64,000 nt of DNA from Nocardioides daphniae (GCF_004777465.1 NZ_CP038462.1:310001-374000), one strand, 5' to 3'. Shown: positions 34,240 to 44,161, numbered from the stretch's first letter. Numbers and translations are program-made. The notes: generated from the sequence alone by a model not told the origin.

Positions 34240-35806
34240 GTGGGCTGGATCCTCGTCGCCCTCGGGGCGCTGCTGTGGGGCGCCATCGGTCCGGCCACGA
34301 TCGTGGTCGTCGGGGCGCTGCTGCTCGTCCCGCAGGTGAGGTCGCGGGTGCCGCGTCCCCGGCTCTCCTGGCGGGGCGCCGGCATCGGCGTGCTGGTCGC
34401 CGTCGTCCTGGCGGCGGTGGTGGTCGTCCTGCCCGACGGGACGCTGCCGGTGCCGAGCAACGGCGGACTGCTGGTCACGCCGGCGTACGAGGGTCGTCAG
34501 GTCGCCGCGAAGCCGCTCGACGGTCGACGAGCCGTCGCAGCACCCGTGGCTCGCCGACTCGCAGATCAACCGGCCCGGCCCGCTGGGTGACAACCCCGAG
34601 TCCGACAGCGCCTGGTACGGGCTGGAGAGCTGCCGCAGCATGCAGTTCGCCTCCAACGGGCGGCTCGTCGCGATCTGCCACGACCGCCGCGGGCCGCTGC
34701 TGCACGTGCTCGACCCGGAGTCGATGCGTCCGTTGGCCACCAAGCGCCTGCCCGCTGCGTCGCAGACCGACGACGCGGTCCGGGCCGACGCCTGCTCGGG
34801 CGCCCGCTTCTACCTCGACAACGGCGACCGCGCCGTGCTCGCCACCACCGACGGCCGGATCCAGGCGATCGGCACCGCCGACGCCGACGGCGAGCCCGAC
34901 CTGACCGTCGACCAGACCTGGAACCTGGTCAAGCTCATCGGCGAGGACGACTGCCTGGTCCGGGCGATGGCCGACTGGTCGGGCCGCATCTGGTGGGTCA
35001 GCTACCAGGGCCGGGTCGGCATGCTCGACACCGTCGCCGGCGGCGCCAAGGTGCTCGACCTCGAGGAGCAGATCACCCAGCCCTTCAGCGTCGACGAGTC
35101 CGGCGTCTTCGTCACCACCGACCGCGCGCTCTACCGCCTCGTCGTCGACGACCGCGGGGCGGCGAAGGTGTCGTGGCGCACGACGTACGACCGGGGCGTC
35201 GAGGTGAAGTCGGGCCAGATCGCGCAGGGCTCCGGCTCGGGCCCGGCGCTGGTCGACGACAACCTGGTCGCGATCGCCGACAACGCCGAGCCGCGCATGC
35301 AGGTCGCCTTCCACGACCGCTCGACGGGCGCGGAGGTCTGCAAGTCGGCCGTCTTCGACGGTGGGGAGAGCGCGACCGAGACGTCGCTGGTCTCGGTGGG
35401 GTCCGGCGTCGTGGTCACCAACGACCACGGCCGTCGTTCGGTCGCCTCGACCCTGCTCGGCTTCACGCCCACCGGCGGGATGGCGCGCGTCGACCACGCC
35501 GACGGCGCGTGCCGCGTGGTGTGGACCAACCCGGTGGCGGCGGTGAGCACCCGTCCGGTGGTCTCGTGGGCCACCGGCCTCGTCTACACGATGGCGAAGC
35601 GGCCCTCGGCGTGGGGCGTCTCGGCGTGGTACCTCACCGCGCTCGACGTGCGCGACGGCAAGCGTGCCTTCGCGGTACGCACGGGCACCGGCGTCCTGCA
35701 CACCCCGCGGCTGAGCTTCGTCGCCCTCGGCAAGGACGGGGCGGCGTACGTCGGCCACCGCAGCGGCCTGGTGCGGGTGCGCGACGCGGAGCGCGCCAAG
35801 AAGTGA
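34240..35806 (+). CDS. Membrane-anchored predicted beta-propeller protein, frameshifted
   Basis: A protein of about 520 residues. Two hydrophobic helices (VGWILVALGALLWGAIGPA and GIGVLVAVVLAAVVVVLP) precede a large extracellular part in which WD/PQQ-like strands recur (DGRIQAIGT, WVSYQGRVGMLDTVAG, YVGHRSGLVRVRD), suggesting a beta-propeller. The frame slips at about 34520, after AAKPLDG, and resumes as DEPSQHPWLADSQINRPG. The start is GTG at 34240 or 34201. I recognise no family. It lies between two other exported proteins. Confidence 0.6.
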
Positions 35807-35822
35807 CGCGCTCCGCGACGGC

Positions 35823-37328
35823 TCAGAACTTCTTCGTGTAGAGCGTCAGGCTCCAGCCCTTGTGCTTGGAGACCGCGAGCAGGCTGACCCGCGACCGGCT
35901 GTCACTGGCGAACTTGAAGTCACCGAAGCGGTTGATGCCTGCGCGCACCCAGGCGCCGTTCTTCTGCCAGGCGACGCCGTTGAGCCCTGCGCGGTAGGAG
36001 ACCAGGACCTTGCCGTTGGCGGTCATGTGCACGCCGGGGTTGAAGTACGACCACTCGTTGCGGACCCTCGGCTGCACGCCGCGCACGTCCCACGCGCCGC
36101 CGGGCTTCGCCTGGATTCCGGCGGTCACGGTGACCCACTCGGGCGGGTTCTCGGCGGAGTAGCCCAGGCCGATCATGGCGACCTTGCCGGAGTTGTTGCC
36201 GTCGATGTCCCAGGTGTTGCCGCCCGGGCTCTTCTTGGGCGTCACGGTCGGGGCGGCCCAGACGCCGTTGGTGCGGCGCACCGTGTACCAGGTGTCCTTG
36301 AGGCTCCCGCTGGTGTCGTACCAGGAGTCCATGTAGGAGACGGTCACGTTGCCGCCGTCGGTGGCGGTGTGGGTCGAGTTCATGATCATGTTGCTGGCGG
36401 TCGCGGCGACGCGCTGGGTCACGGTGCCCTTGCTGTCGAGGGTCACCGCCCGGAGGCGCCCGCCGAGGCTGCCGCCGCGCTCGACCCAGGTCGCGGTGAC
36501 GAGGCCGGAGGTGCTGACGGAGGCGTCGCCGCCCTCGTCGGGCATCCACCGGGAGTCACGGGCGTACTTCAGGCGCGTCCAGCCGGCACGGCCCTTCCAG
36601 CTCACGAAGTGCACGGGGTGGCCCCAGGCCTTCGGGTCGTGTCCGTTCCACCACACGACGGTGTGGCCGTTGGGGGAGGTGTGGACCCTCAGGTGCGGGG
36701 GAGGCGGGGCGGTCGCGGTGATCCAGCGCCGGGCGACCTTGCCGCGGGGGCTGACGGTGGCGACCTGCACACCGGTGCGCCACTTCTTCCCCACCTTCTT
36801 CGCGGCGGTCCAGCCGACGACGGCGCGCCCGCTGCGGTCGAGGGAGACGGCGACCTGCCCGGAGATGCCGCCGTCGCCGACCTGCTTGCTCCAGCCGGCG
36901 AGGCGGACCGGCTTCGACCACTTCCCGCGCGCGGTCACGCGGCGGAACCACGGTCGTACGCCCTTGCGGCCGATCTCGGTCCACGCGACGATCCCGGCGC
37001 CCTTGCCGTTGCGGGCGATGTCGTAGGACTGGAACCCGTTCGGCGCGCTGACCAGCGCCTTGGGCCGCGACCAGCTCTTCACCTTCGGCAGGGCGCCGGC
37101 GCGCGGCGTCTCGACGCGGGCGGCCCGGTCGAGGTCCCGAGGCTGAACGACGGCAGGGGTGCTCCCCTTCCACCCGGGGCGCGAGCTCCGGTCGAGCGGC
37201 TCGTCGGCGGAGGCAGGGGCGAGCGGCAGCAGGAGCGCGAGGGCCGCGCCGGCCACCGCCGGGGCGACCCGACGGCGCCGCCGGGGTGGGAGGGGGACGG
37301 TGCCCGAGAGAGTCGACATGTGCGACAT
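35823..37328 (-). CDS. Secreted protein of unknown function
   Basis: A 501-residue exported protein. A twin-arginine-like cluster (RRRRRVAPAV) and hydrophobic AGAALALLLPLAPASA form a signal peptide. The mature part repeats Trp-rich strands such as WTEIGRKG, VGWTAAKKVGKKWRTG and ATWVERGG, which suggests a sialidase-like beta-propeller, but no catalytic motif is clear. ATG at 37328 follows AGGAG by only 3 nt, and a second ATG at 37319 fits the same site better. It converges on the preceding propeller-like gene. Confidence 0.6.
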   Translation of the reverse strand: MSHMSTLSGTVPLPPRRRRRVAPAVAGAALALLLPLAPASADEPLDRSSRPGWKGSTPAVVQPRDLDRAARVETPRAGALPKVKSWSRPKALVSAPNGFQSYDIARNGKGAGIVAWTEIGRKGVRPWFRRVTARGKWSKPVRLAGWSKQVGDGGISGQVAVSLDRSGRAVVGWTAAKKVGKKWRTGVQVATVSPRGKVARRWITATAPPPPHLRVHTSPNGHTVVWWNGHDPKAWGHPVHFVSWKGRAGWTRLKYARDSRWMPDEGGDASVSTSGLVTATWVERGGSLGGRLRAVTLDSKGTVTQRVAATASNMIMNSTHTATDGGNVTVSYMDSWYDTSGSLKDTWYTVRRTNGVWAAPTVTPKKSPGGNTWDIDGNNSGKVAMIGLGYSAENPPEWVTVTAGIQAKPGGAWDVRGVQPRVRNEWSYFNPGVHMTANGKVLVSYRAGLNGVAWQKNGAWVRAGINRFGDFKFASDSRSRVSLLAVSKHKGWSLTLYTKKF

Positions 37329-37396
37329 TGTCTCCTGACTCCTGCCGGCTGAACCGCCGGTCTGGACGGGTGTGTCGCGGCTGCGCAGGTGCGCTC

Positions 37397-38338
37397 TCAG
37401 CGCGGGTAGCGCAGCCCGACGGTCCGTTCGCTGACCTCCCACAGCTCGTGCTGCGCCGCGGGGTCGAGGGCGAGGTCGCTGGGGCGTACGACCTTGGGCA
37501 GGCCCCGGGCCTCCCCGCGTCCGCTCGGACCGCAGTAGGTGGAGCCGGGCAGGTCGGCAACGGTCGCCATCAGGATCGGCCAGGCGCCGTGGGCCGCGGG
37601 CTGCGCGAGCGCCTTGTGCACGGCGTCGACGATCGAGGCGCCGCCGCCGGAGGGCCGCCCGAAGCGGCCGTTGGCGAAGAGCGGCGTCGCGGAGTAGCCG
37701 GGGTGGGCAGCCAGCGCCTTGACCGGCAGGCCGGCCTGCTGCAGCCGGCGGTCGAGCTCGTAGGTGAAGAGCAGGTTGGCGAGCTTCGACTGGCCGTAGG
37801 CCTGCATCCGGATCTTCGGCGGCTCGGTGATCCGTGGCTCCCCGGTCGGGGCGGTGCGGGCGGCGCGGTGGGCCTGGGAGCTGACCGAGACGACACGTCC
37901 GTCGCCGGAGGCGGCGAGCTGTGGGAGCAGCATGCCGGTGAGCAGGAACGGCCCGAAGTGGTTGGTCGCCATCTGCAGGTCGAGGCCGTCGGCAGTGCGC
38001 TGCGGAGCCGAGACCATGACCCCGGCGTTGTTGACCAGGCCGTGCAGCGGGCCGAAGTGCTCGGCCTCGTGGGCTGCGCGGCGGACGGCCTCCATCGAGG
38101 CGAGGTCCAGGAGCAGCTCGTCGAGGTCGGCGTCCGGCACCTCGCCCCGCACCAGGTCGACGGCGCTGGCGAGGCGGCGGGCGTTGCGGGCGGCCATCAC
38201 GACGCGGGCGCCGGCCGCGGCCAGGTCGCGGGCGACGTACTGCCCGATGCCGCCGGGGCTGGTGCCAGTGACGAGGTAGGTGCGACCGCTCAGGTCCGGG
38301 GTGGTCCCGGGGTGCCAGATCGTGGGGTCGCTGCTCAT
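37397..38338 (-). CDS. Short-chain dehydrogenase/reductase
   Basis: NAD(P)-dependent oxidoreductase of 313 residues in the retinol-dehydrogenase-like SDR group. It has the cofactor motif TGTSPGGIG (residues 24-32), LVNNAGVM, catalytic Ser in VVSVSSQAH and YGQSK (YxxxK). The A-A-R-N after the second strand suggests NADPH preference. The stop of the MDMPI-like gene upstream is 26 bases away, so the two may share a transcript. The substrate is unknown. Confidence 0.87.
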   Translation of the reverse strand: MSSDPTIWHPGTTPDLSGRTYLVTGTSPGGIGQYVARDLAAAGARVVMAARNARRLASAVDLVRGEVPDADLDELLLDLASMEAVRRAAHEAEHFGPLHGLVNNAGVMVSAPQRTADGLDLQMATNHFGPFLLTGMLLPQLAASGDGRVVSVSSQAHRAARTAPTGEPRITEPPKIRMQAYGQSKLANLLFTYELDRRLQQAGLPVKALAAHPGYSATPLFANGRFGRPSGGGASIVDAVHKALAQPAAHGAWPILMATVADLPGSTYCGPSGRGEARGLPKVVRPSDLALDPAAQHELWEVSERTVGLRYPR

Positions 38339-38363
38339 CGCGGTGACCCGACGCGGAGGCGCC

Positions 38364-39168
38364 TCACGGCGTCACGGCCATCGCCTCGAGGACCCGCTGG
38401 GCCAGCTCGACGTCGCCCTCGACGCCGATCTGGAGGCGCTCGGGGCCCCGACGCCCGCCGGCGACCAGGATGAACGCCTCGGGCTCGAAGGTGAGCCGCA
38501 CGTCGGCGGCGTCGGGCACCTCGGTCAGCTCCTCGCCGCGACCGGTCGTTGACCACCCAGGCGCGGGGTGCGCGACCCTCGACGTCCAGGCGCAGGGTGG
38601 TGCCCGGGGCGGCCTTGGCCCGCTTGGCCAGGACCAGTCCGAGGGAGTCGGAGAGGTAGTCGACCGTGTGCCTCGCCCCGGGGGTGTCGAGGTGGCCGGG
38701 GAGGTCGACGGCACGGCGTACGTCCTGCTCGTGCATCCACAGGTCGAGGGGCCGGTTCTTCCACAGCGTGGTGCTGGTCCAGCCGATCGCGCCGAACGGG
38801 TCGCGCGCCGGCGCCTCGGGATCGGGGGTGCCGTCGGCCAGCAGCGCGGTGTGGGTCGCGGTGGCCGACTCGCGGATCTCACGGATCAGGTCGTCGTGGG
38901 AGCGGTCGCGTCGCGCGACGACGCCCTGCTCGGTGAAGACCCCCATGAAGCCGCGCGCGTGCGGCACCTCGCCGAGCTCGACGTCGTCGTGCGCGCCCCC
39001 GGAGAGCAGGTGCTCGAGGTGGGCGGTGTGGGCGGCGACGTCGCGCACGGTCCAGCCCGGCAGGTCGGTCGGCAACGACCAGGCCGACTCGGGCAGGTCC
39101 TCGAGCAGCAGCGTGAAGTCGGCGATGGCGCTCCACCAGATGTCCACGTAGGGCGTCAGGTTGGTCAT
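38364..39168 (-). CDS. Maleylpyruvate isomerase-fold (mycothiol-dependent type) protein, frameshifted
   Basis: A DinB/MDMPI-fold protein of about 270 residues. The N-terminal helical bundle has GWTVRDVAAHTAHLEHLLSG with the metal-site His residues and LWMHEQDVRRAV; the C-terminal MDMPI domain has LTFEPEAFILVAGGRR. The frame slips near 38545 after VVNDRS and resumes as GRGEELTEVPDAADV, ending LEAMAVTP. Members use mycothiol as cofactor or transfer it; the reaction here is unknown. ATG at 39168 is chosen because TAGGGT ends 6 nt before it (leaderless). Confidence 0.8.
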
Positions 39169-39400
39169 GCGCACACCCTAGGGGCGGGCGCCGACAGGGG
39201 ACAGATGGCAGCGCGATCGAGCCGCTGCGACCGGGCGAAGCGGTACGCGCTCGACGGTCGTCGGGTCCAGCGCTTCCGTCAAGCAGCAGCGGGTGGGTGG
39301 TGGTCGCCGAGCAGCGTTCGCGTGACGCCCAGCACCGCGTGGTCGGCACCGGTCCGCCGTCGCTGACGCGCGCTCACCACCCGCAGGCGAGAATCGTCGG

Positions 39401-41160
39401 GTGAAGGTACGCGCCCCCGAACTCACCGGCCGAGGCTGGCTCAACACCGACCGTGACCTGACGATCGGCGAGCTGCGTGGCCGCTTCGTCCTGCTCGACT
39501 TCTGGACGTTCTGCTGCATCAACTGCCTGCACGTCCTCGACGAGCTGCGGCCGGTGGGGAGGAGAAGTGGGCCGAGGAGCTGGTCGTCGTCGGCGTGCAC
39601 TCGCCGAAGTTCGTCCACGAGGCCGACCCGGACGCGCTGGTCGCGGCGGTCGAGCGCTACGGCGTGCACCACCCGGTGCTCGACGACCCCGAGCTCACGA
39701 CCTGGTCGGCCTACACGGCGCGCGCCTGGCCGACGCTGGTGCTGGTCGACCCGGAGGGCTACGTGGTCGCGCAGTACGCGGGCGAGGGCCACGCCCACGC
39801 CATCGACGCGCTGCTCGCCGACCTGGTCCCGCAGCACCGTGAGCGCGGCACGCTCCAGCCGGGCGACTCGCCCTACGTGGCCCCCGAGGTGACGCCGAGC
39901 GACCTGCGCTTCCCGGCCTCCGTCGTACGCCTGCCCGACGGCCGCCTGGCCGTCGCCGACGCCGGCCACGACGAGGTCGTCCTGCTCGGTGCGGACGGCG
40001 AGGTCGTGCAGCGCATCGGCGGCTTCTCCGAGCCCAACGGGATCTGCGTGCTGCCTGCCGACGTGGCGGCCGAGGTCGGCTACGACCTGGTCGTCGCTGA
40101 CACGGTGGGCCACCGCCTCGTCGGCGTCGAGCTGGCGTCGGGCGGGCTGCGTACGCTCGCCGGCGACGGCCAGCAGTGGATGGGGGGCGACGGCACCAGC
40201 CGCCTCTCCAGCCCGTGGGACGTCGCCTGGTGGCGCGAGCGGGTGTGGGTCGCGATGGCCGGCATCCACCAGCTCTGGACCTTCGACCCGCGCACAGGCG
40301 CGGTCGAGGTGGCCGCCGGTACGACCAACGAGGGGCTCCTCGACGGCCCGCTCGAGCAGGCGTGGTTCGCGCAGACGTCGCGACTCGCGGCCGACGGTGA
40401 GCGGCTGTGGCTGGCCGACTCGGAGACCTCGGCGCTGCGCTGGGTCGAGTTCGAGGATGGCGCCGGCACGGTGCACACCGCGATCGGCACCGGCCTCTTC
40501 GACTTCGGCTTCCGCGACGGCGCGGCCGACCAGGCGCTGCTCCAGCACCCGCTCGGCGTGGCCGTGCTGCCCGACGGCTCGATCGCGGTGGCCGACACCT
40601 ACAACGGCGCCGTACGCCGCTACTCGCCCACCACGCGCGAGGTGACGACGGTGGCGACCGGCCTGTCGGAGCCGAGCGCGCTGCTGCTCAGCGAGGACGG
40701 CCAGGCGCTCGACGTGGTCGAGTCGACCGCCCACCGGATCAGCCGGGTGCCGCTCGGCGGCGTGGTCGAGGTGGAGGCGTTCGCGCACCGGACCCAGCGC
40801 CCGGTGACCGAGATCGGCGCGGAGCTCGACCTGGTCGTCGACTTCACCCCGCCGCCCGGCCAGAAGGTCGACGACCGCTTCGGGCCGCCGTCGCAGCTGC
40901 TGGTCAGCTCGACCCCGGAGGCGTTGCTGCGCGAGGGCGGCGGCCGCGGCACCGACCTGACCCGGCGCCTCGTGCTCGACCCGCGGGTCGGCGAGGGCGT
41001 GCTGCACGTCGCGGCCCGGGCGGCGTCCTGCGACGCCGACGGTGGCGAGGGCGCGGCCTGCCGGATGCACCAGCAGGACTGGGGCGTCCCGGTGCGGGTG
41101 GCTGCGGCGGACGGAACGGCCGAGGCCGTGCTGCGCCTACCGCTGGGCGGCTCTGCCTGA
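39401..41160 (+). CDS. NHLRC2-like thioredoxin/NHL-repeat protein, frameshifted
   Basis: About 585 residues: an N-terminal thioredoxin-like domain with FWTFCCINCLHVLDELR (CCINC replaces the usual CxxC), a central six-bladed NHL beta-propeller (FPASVVRLPDGRLAVADAGH; QHPLGVAVLPDGSIAVADTY) and a C-terminal beta domain. This is the layout of human NHLRC2 and its bacterial relatives, whose role is unsettled. The frame slips near 39556: one missing base restores EEKWAEELVVVGVHSPKF. GAGAAT lies 6 nt before GTG 39401, a weak leaderless signal. No signal peptide is seen, so it is probably cytoplasmic. Confidence 0.85.
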
Positions 41161-41281
41161 CGCCTGCCGCAGCCTGCGGTCCAGACCGCGCGTCAGGGCG
41201 TACGTTTCGTGCCCCGCGCGAGGGGGCACGGTCCGTCCAGAGCGTGCGGCACGGGCCGCACCACACCCGGGAGGTAACACC

Positions 41282-41509
41282 ATGGGACTCGGACTCGGAA
41301 TCGTGCTGATCGTCCTCGGACTGATCTTCGGCCTCGGGGTCGTGAACATCCCCGGACTCGACGACTACGTCGCCACCGAGACGCTGGGCTGGATCCTGGT
41401 CGCAGCCGGAGTGCTGTCGATCGTGCTCGGCCTGATCATGAACAAGCAGCGTGGCGAGACGCGCCACGTCGAGGAGCACCACGTCGACAACCGTCGCGAC
41501 GTCGTCTGA
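41282..41509 (+). CDS. DUF6458-type small membrane protein
   Basis: A 75-residue protein with two helices (GLGLGIVLIVLGLIFGLGV and TLGWILVAAGVLSIVLGLIM) and a His/Arg-rich tail (RHVEEHHVDNRRDVV), matching the small actinobacterial DUF6458 family. The ATG at 41282 has a strong ribosome site GGGAGGT about 8 nt upstream. It ends at a strong hairpin. Function unknown. Confidence 0.75.
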   Translation: MGLGLGIVLIVLGLIFGLGVVNIPGLDDYVATETLGWILVAAGVLSIVLGLIMNKQRGETRHVEEHHVDNRRDVV

Positions 41510-41537
41510 CGCTCGTACGCTGCGCACCCGCGCACGA

Positions 41538-41579
41538 CAGCTCCCGGAACCGGCCTTGGGGGGACGGTTCCGGGAGCTG
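41538..41579. terminator. Strong hairpin terminator
   Basis: Perfect 15-bp stem CAGCTCCCGGAACCG/CGGTTCCGGGAGCTG with a 12-base loop, 28 bases after the DUF6458 stop and before a convergent gene. Confidence 0.8.
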
Positions 41580-41613
41580 CGGCGTTCAAGGGGGCTGTTG
41601 CGTTCAGGGGGCG

Positions 41614-41973
41614 TCAGCGAGGTGACCACACCAGTCGCACGTCACCGTCCTCGGCCACCGACCAGACGTGGACCCGCAACCGCGTCCGCACCCACTCAGG
41701 CACCCGCAGTGCCGCCGTGACCCCTAGCTCCGGGACCACGACGCCGAGGATCGAGTCGCTCGCCTCGTCCGGGACGCGGCGAAGGAGTTGCCCGTAGAGG
41801 GTGTCGACGTCGAGGCCGACGGAAGACGTGCGGCCTTTCGCCTCCGCGTACAGGGTCTGACCGCGACGCGTCGCCGTCACGTCGACGTGGTTGACCTCCC
41901 TCTCGACCGCCCAGCCGTCAGCCTCCAGGTGTGCGCAGAAGGCCGCCACCACCCGTGCTTCGTCGCCGCGCAT
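41614..41973 (-). CDS. PD-(D/E)XK nuclease-like small protein
   Basis: A 119-residue protein. The pattern HVDVTATRRGQTLYAEAKG (about residues 27-46) has the Asp and E-x-K spacing of a restriction-endonuclease-like core, followed by a helix with LDVDTLYGQLLRR. The C-terminal strands (DSILGVVVPE, RLRVHVWSV) complete a small alpha/beta fold. It may be a DNA-end or repair nuclease, or an inactive relative. GGGGG lies 6 nt before the ATG. It stands beside a GIY-YIG gene, on the same strand. Confidence 0.6.
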   Translation of the reverse strand: MRGDEARVVAAFCAHLEADGWAVEREVNHVDVTATRRGQTLYAEAKGRTSSVGLDVDTLYGQLLRRVPDEASDSILGVVVPELGVTAALRVPEWVRTRLRVHVWSVAEDGDVRLVWSPR

Positions 41974-42022
41974 CGTTGCCCCCGTCCGGTGTCCTTGGCC
42001 GATTGTGTCAGCCGTGGCTCTC

Positions 42023-42808
42023 TCAACCGAGGTTCTCGAGATCGGCGGTCCCGTCGATCTGTGCGAGGACCACTGCGGCGCTCTCCACGAGTAGCCGTCC
42101 CGCCTTGCGCGAAAGGTCGAGGGGTGCGGGTGGAGTTGGTGTGGACACCTCCGCGGCGGTCGAGATGGCCACCTCCACCTGCCCTCCGGCGGCGAGGTGC
42201 GCGCGAACCAGTGCGTTGATGCGCAGGCTGGTCCGTTGACGCGGCCCGGGGTTCCGGTAGTTCGACGTGAGTCGTCGCCGTAGGTTGTCGGATTCTCCGA
42301 TGTAGACCTGGGGTCGCTCCCTGATGCCGGTCAGGGTCAGGGAATAGATCCCAGGCATTGCTGGGACGGGGCGGGGGAACAGGAGCTTGTCGGAGGGGTC
42401 GAGGGTTACTGCGCCCAAGCGGCTCCACCTGAAGGTGACTCGAACGTCCACTGGGGCCCCGACGGGTGCGAGCGGTGGCGATGGACAGGTGGCTTCCCCA
42501 CGCCGGGGAGCCGACGAATGTGTGGGATCCGCTGGGATACGCGAGCGGTCGGCGTAGGTGCCCCCCACTCGTCCGCGGGCAAAGACGACCGTACGGCCCG
42601 CCATGTCGACCGCGCGGACGTGCCACCCGCTCCTCCGCCACGCGAGTGACTGGACGTGTGAGCTGTTGCCCCACCACGTGCGTGTCGTCCTTGCCGACGG
42701 AGGCAAGGAACCCACCAGGGTGTCGATGAAACCGAAGGTGAGTTCAACCTCTGACTCGTGCGCAGGCACGTCTTCGAGGAAGCGTCCCATCGCGTCGTAC
42801 TTGGCCAT
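42023..42808 (-). CDS. DUF7662 domain fused to a GIY-YIG nuclease domain
   Basis: A 261-residue two-domain protein. The N-terminal part (KYDAMGRFLEDVP, then ELTFGFIDTLVGSLPPSAR, WWGNSSHVQSLAWRRSGWHV) matches the DUF7662 domain seen in many restriction-linked proteins. The C-terminal part has a GIY-YIG core: GIYSLTLTGI then VYIGESDNLRRRL. The catalytic Arg after YIG is present. ATG at 42808 is used, with CACGAT 6 nt upstream; longer in-frame forms were rejected. DNA-processing or defence role is inferred from domains and neighbours, not shown. Confidence 0.7.
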   Translation of the reverse strand: MAKYDAMGRFLEDVPAHESEVELTFGFIDTLVGSLPPSARTTRTWWGNSSHVQSLAWRRSGWHVRAVDMAGRTVVFARGRVGGTYADRSRIPADPTHSSAPRRGEATCPSPPLAPVGAPVDVRVTFRWSRLGAVTLDPSDKLLFPRPVPAMPGIYSLTLTGIRERPQVYIGESDNLRRRLTSNYRNPGPRQRTSLRINALVRAHLAAGGQVEVAISTAAEVSTPTPPAPLDLSRKAGRLLVESAAVVLAQIDGTADLENLG

Positions 42809-42916
42809 GGACGGATCGTGGCAGAACCAACATCGGTGATGTCGCCATCTCGCGCAACGCGGTCCGTGCGAACACCTACTGTTCATGGGTACGCGCTTCG
42901 TCAGGAGAGATCACCC

Positions 42917-43564
42917 ATGACCCAACTCATCGCCTACTACGAGGATGAGCCCGTCAAGCTCAAGAGCCAGGTCGAGGTGACCCAGTTGCCGTTGTCCTCG
43001 GCCGCTGATGCGCGCTCATCGGAAGGCATCGTGCGCCCCAAGGTGATCTACGTCCGGGCCCCGAGCCATGGTGCTCCGTTCCTTATCCCCTTCGGCCAGT
43101 ACGACGAGTGGTCGCTGAGGGACCGTTACAACGAAGCCATCAGAATCATGAACGAGCTCGGTGCCGCCACGATCACTTGCGAGACGTTCCGAGAAGTGAG
43201 TGCAATCCGCAAGGCCGGCGGCAAGCTCTTGAAGTTCGGCAACGCATCTGCTGAGCAACGCAAGGTCGAAAACAGCGGATTCGACTACAAGTCCCTCGGC
43301 ACCGGTAGCCCGCCGCGTGACCCACGCCCGCTGCGCTGGCCCGACGAGCCCGGTTTCTCGGCAGCCGTCAACAGTGTGCTCAACAATGGGGCGACCCAGG
43401 TGACCATCAGCATCAAGAGCAACCGGTCGCACTCCGTCGACAGCGGACTGGGCCTGTCGTTGAAGAAGTTCGGGTTCGACCTGGGAGCCAGCTCACAGAA
43501 GAGCGCAGCGACGAGCCTGCGAATCGAGGCGAACTTCCCGGCATTCAAGAAGAACTGGAAGTAG
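42917..43564 (+). CDS. Hypothetical protein, atypical base composition
   Basis: A 215-residue protein I do not recognise. It has no signal peptide or membrane helix. The N-terminal half has EAIRIMNELGAATITCETFREV and a Lys-rich middle; the C-terminus is beta-rich and amphipathic (ATQVTISIKSNRSHSVDSG, then GASSQKSAATSLRIEANFPA). Codon use is clearly less GC-biased than in the neighbours, suggesting transfer. ATG 42917 has AGGAGA 8 nt upstream. It is divergent from the DUF7662/GIY-YIG gene with only about 110 bases between, and ends at a copy of the T-arm-like terminator. Confidence 0.65.
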   Translation: MTQLIAYYEDEPVKLKSQVEVTQLPLSSAADARSSEGIVRPKVIYVRAPSHGAPFLIPFGQYDEWSLRDRYNEAIRIMNELGAATITCETFREVSAIRKAGGKLLKFGNASAEQRKVENSGFDYKSLGTGSPPRDPRPLRWPDEPGFSAAVNSVLNNGATQVTISIKSNRSHSVDSGLGLSLKKFGFDLGASSQKSAATSLRIEANFPAFKKNWK

Positions 43565-43596
43565 GGACCTCTGACCGCCGTGAGTCGAAGACGCCA

Positions 43597-43635
43597 GCGG
43601 AAGGTTCGAGTCACCAGGCGGCTCGAACCTTCCGC
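43597..43635. terminator. T-arm-like terminator hairpin, copy 2
   Basis: Arms GCGGAAGGTTCGAG and CTCGAACCTTCCGC pair perfectly around TCACCAGGCGG. It differs from copy 1 at only two of the 37 shared positions and lies between convergent genes, serving both. Confidence 0.7.
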
Positions 43636-43642
43636 TGAACTG

Positions 43643-44161
43643 CTACGACGCGATCGTCGCTGAGCTGAGCAACGCCTCGCGCAACTGCTGCCGCGCTGCG
43701 GAGTAGCGGCTGCGCGCCGTCGAGGCGTTGAGCCCCAGCAGCTCGGCCGCCTCGGTCACGGTGAAGCCGTCCCAGTGGATCAGCATCACGAGCTCGCGGT
43801 GGGCGGCGTGCAGGCGCAGCATGGCGTCACGGACCGCGGTGGTCTCGCTGGGGTCGGCCACGTGCTCCTCGGCCGCCGGCGTGACCTGCGCCCGGAGCCG
43901 GTCGGCCAAGGCGTTGCGTCGCCCGGCGGAGCGCCGGTGGTTGGCCAGCACGTGGGCGGCGATCGTGAAGAGCCACATCCGCCGCCGTTCGGGCGCCTCC
44001 GGCATCGCGTCGACCCGCCGCCACGCCTGGAGCATGGTCTCGGCCAGCAGGTCCGCGGCGTCCTCGCGCGGGTGCGTACGCCGCCGCTCGAAGTAGCCGA
44101 GCAGGTCGTCGGCCGTGCCCTGGAGCGCGGCCCGCATCTGCGCGGACTGGTCGGTGGTCAC
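43643..44161 (-). CDS. ECF-type RNA polymerase sigma factor
   Basis: A 172-residue sigma-70-family factor. Region 2 reads EDAADLLAETMLQAWRR and MWLFTIAAHVLANHRR; region 4 reads HRELVMLIHWDGFTVTEAA and ELLGLNASTARSRYSAARQ with the HTH. The GTG at 44161 overlaps the stop of the upstream membrane-protein gene (GTGA), so translation is coupled. Having the membrane gene first is the reverse of the common sigma-then-anti-sigma order. The signal and regulon are unknown. Confidence 0.88.
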   Translation of the reverse strand: MTTDQSAQMRAALQGTADDLLGYFERRRTHPREDAADLLAETMLQAWRRVDAMPEAPERRRMWLFTIAAHVLANHRRSAGRRNALADRLRAQVTPAAEEHVADPSETTAVRDAMLRLHAAHRELVMLIHWDGFTVTEAAELLGLNASTARSRYSAARQQLREALLSSATIAS

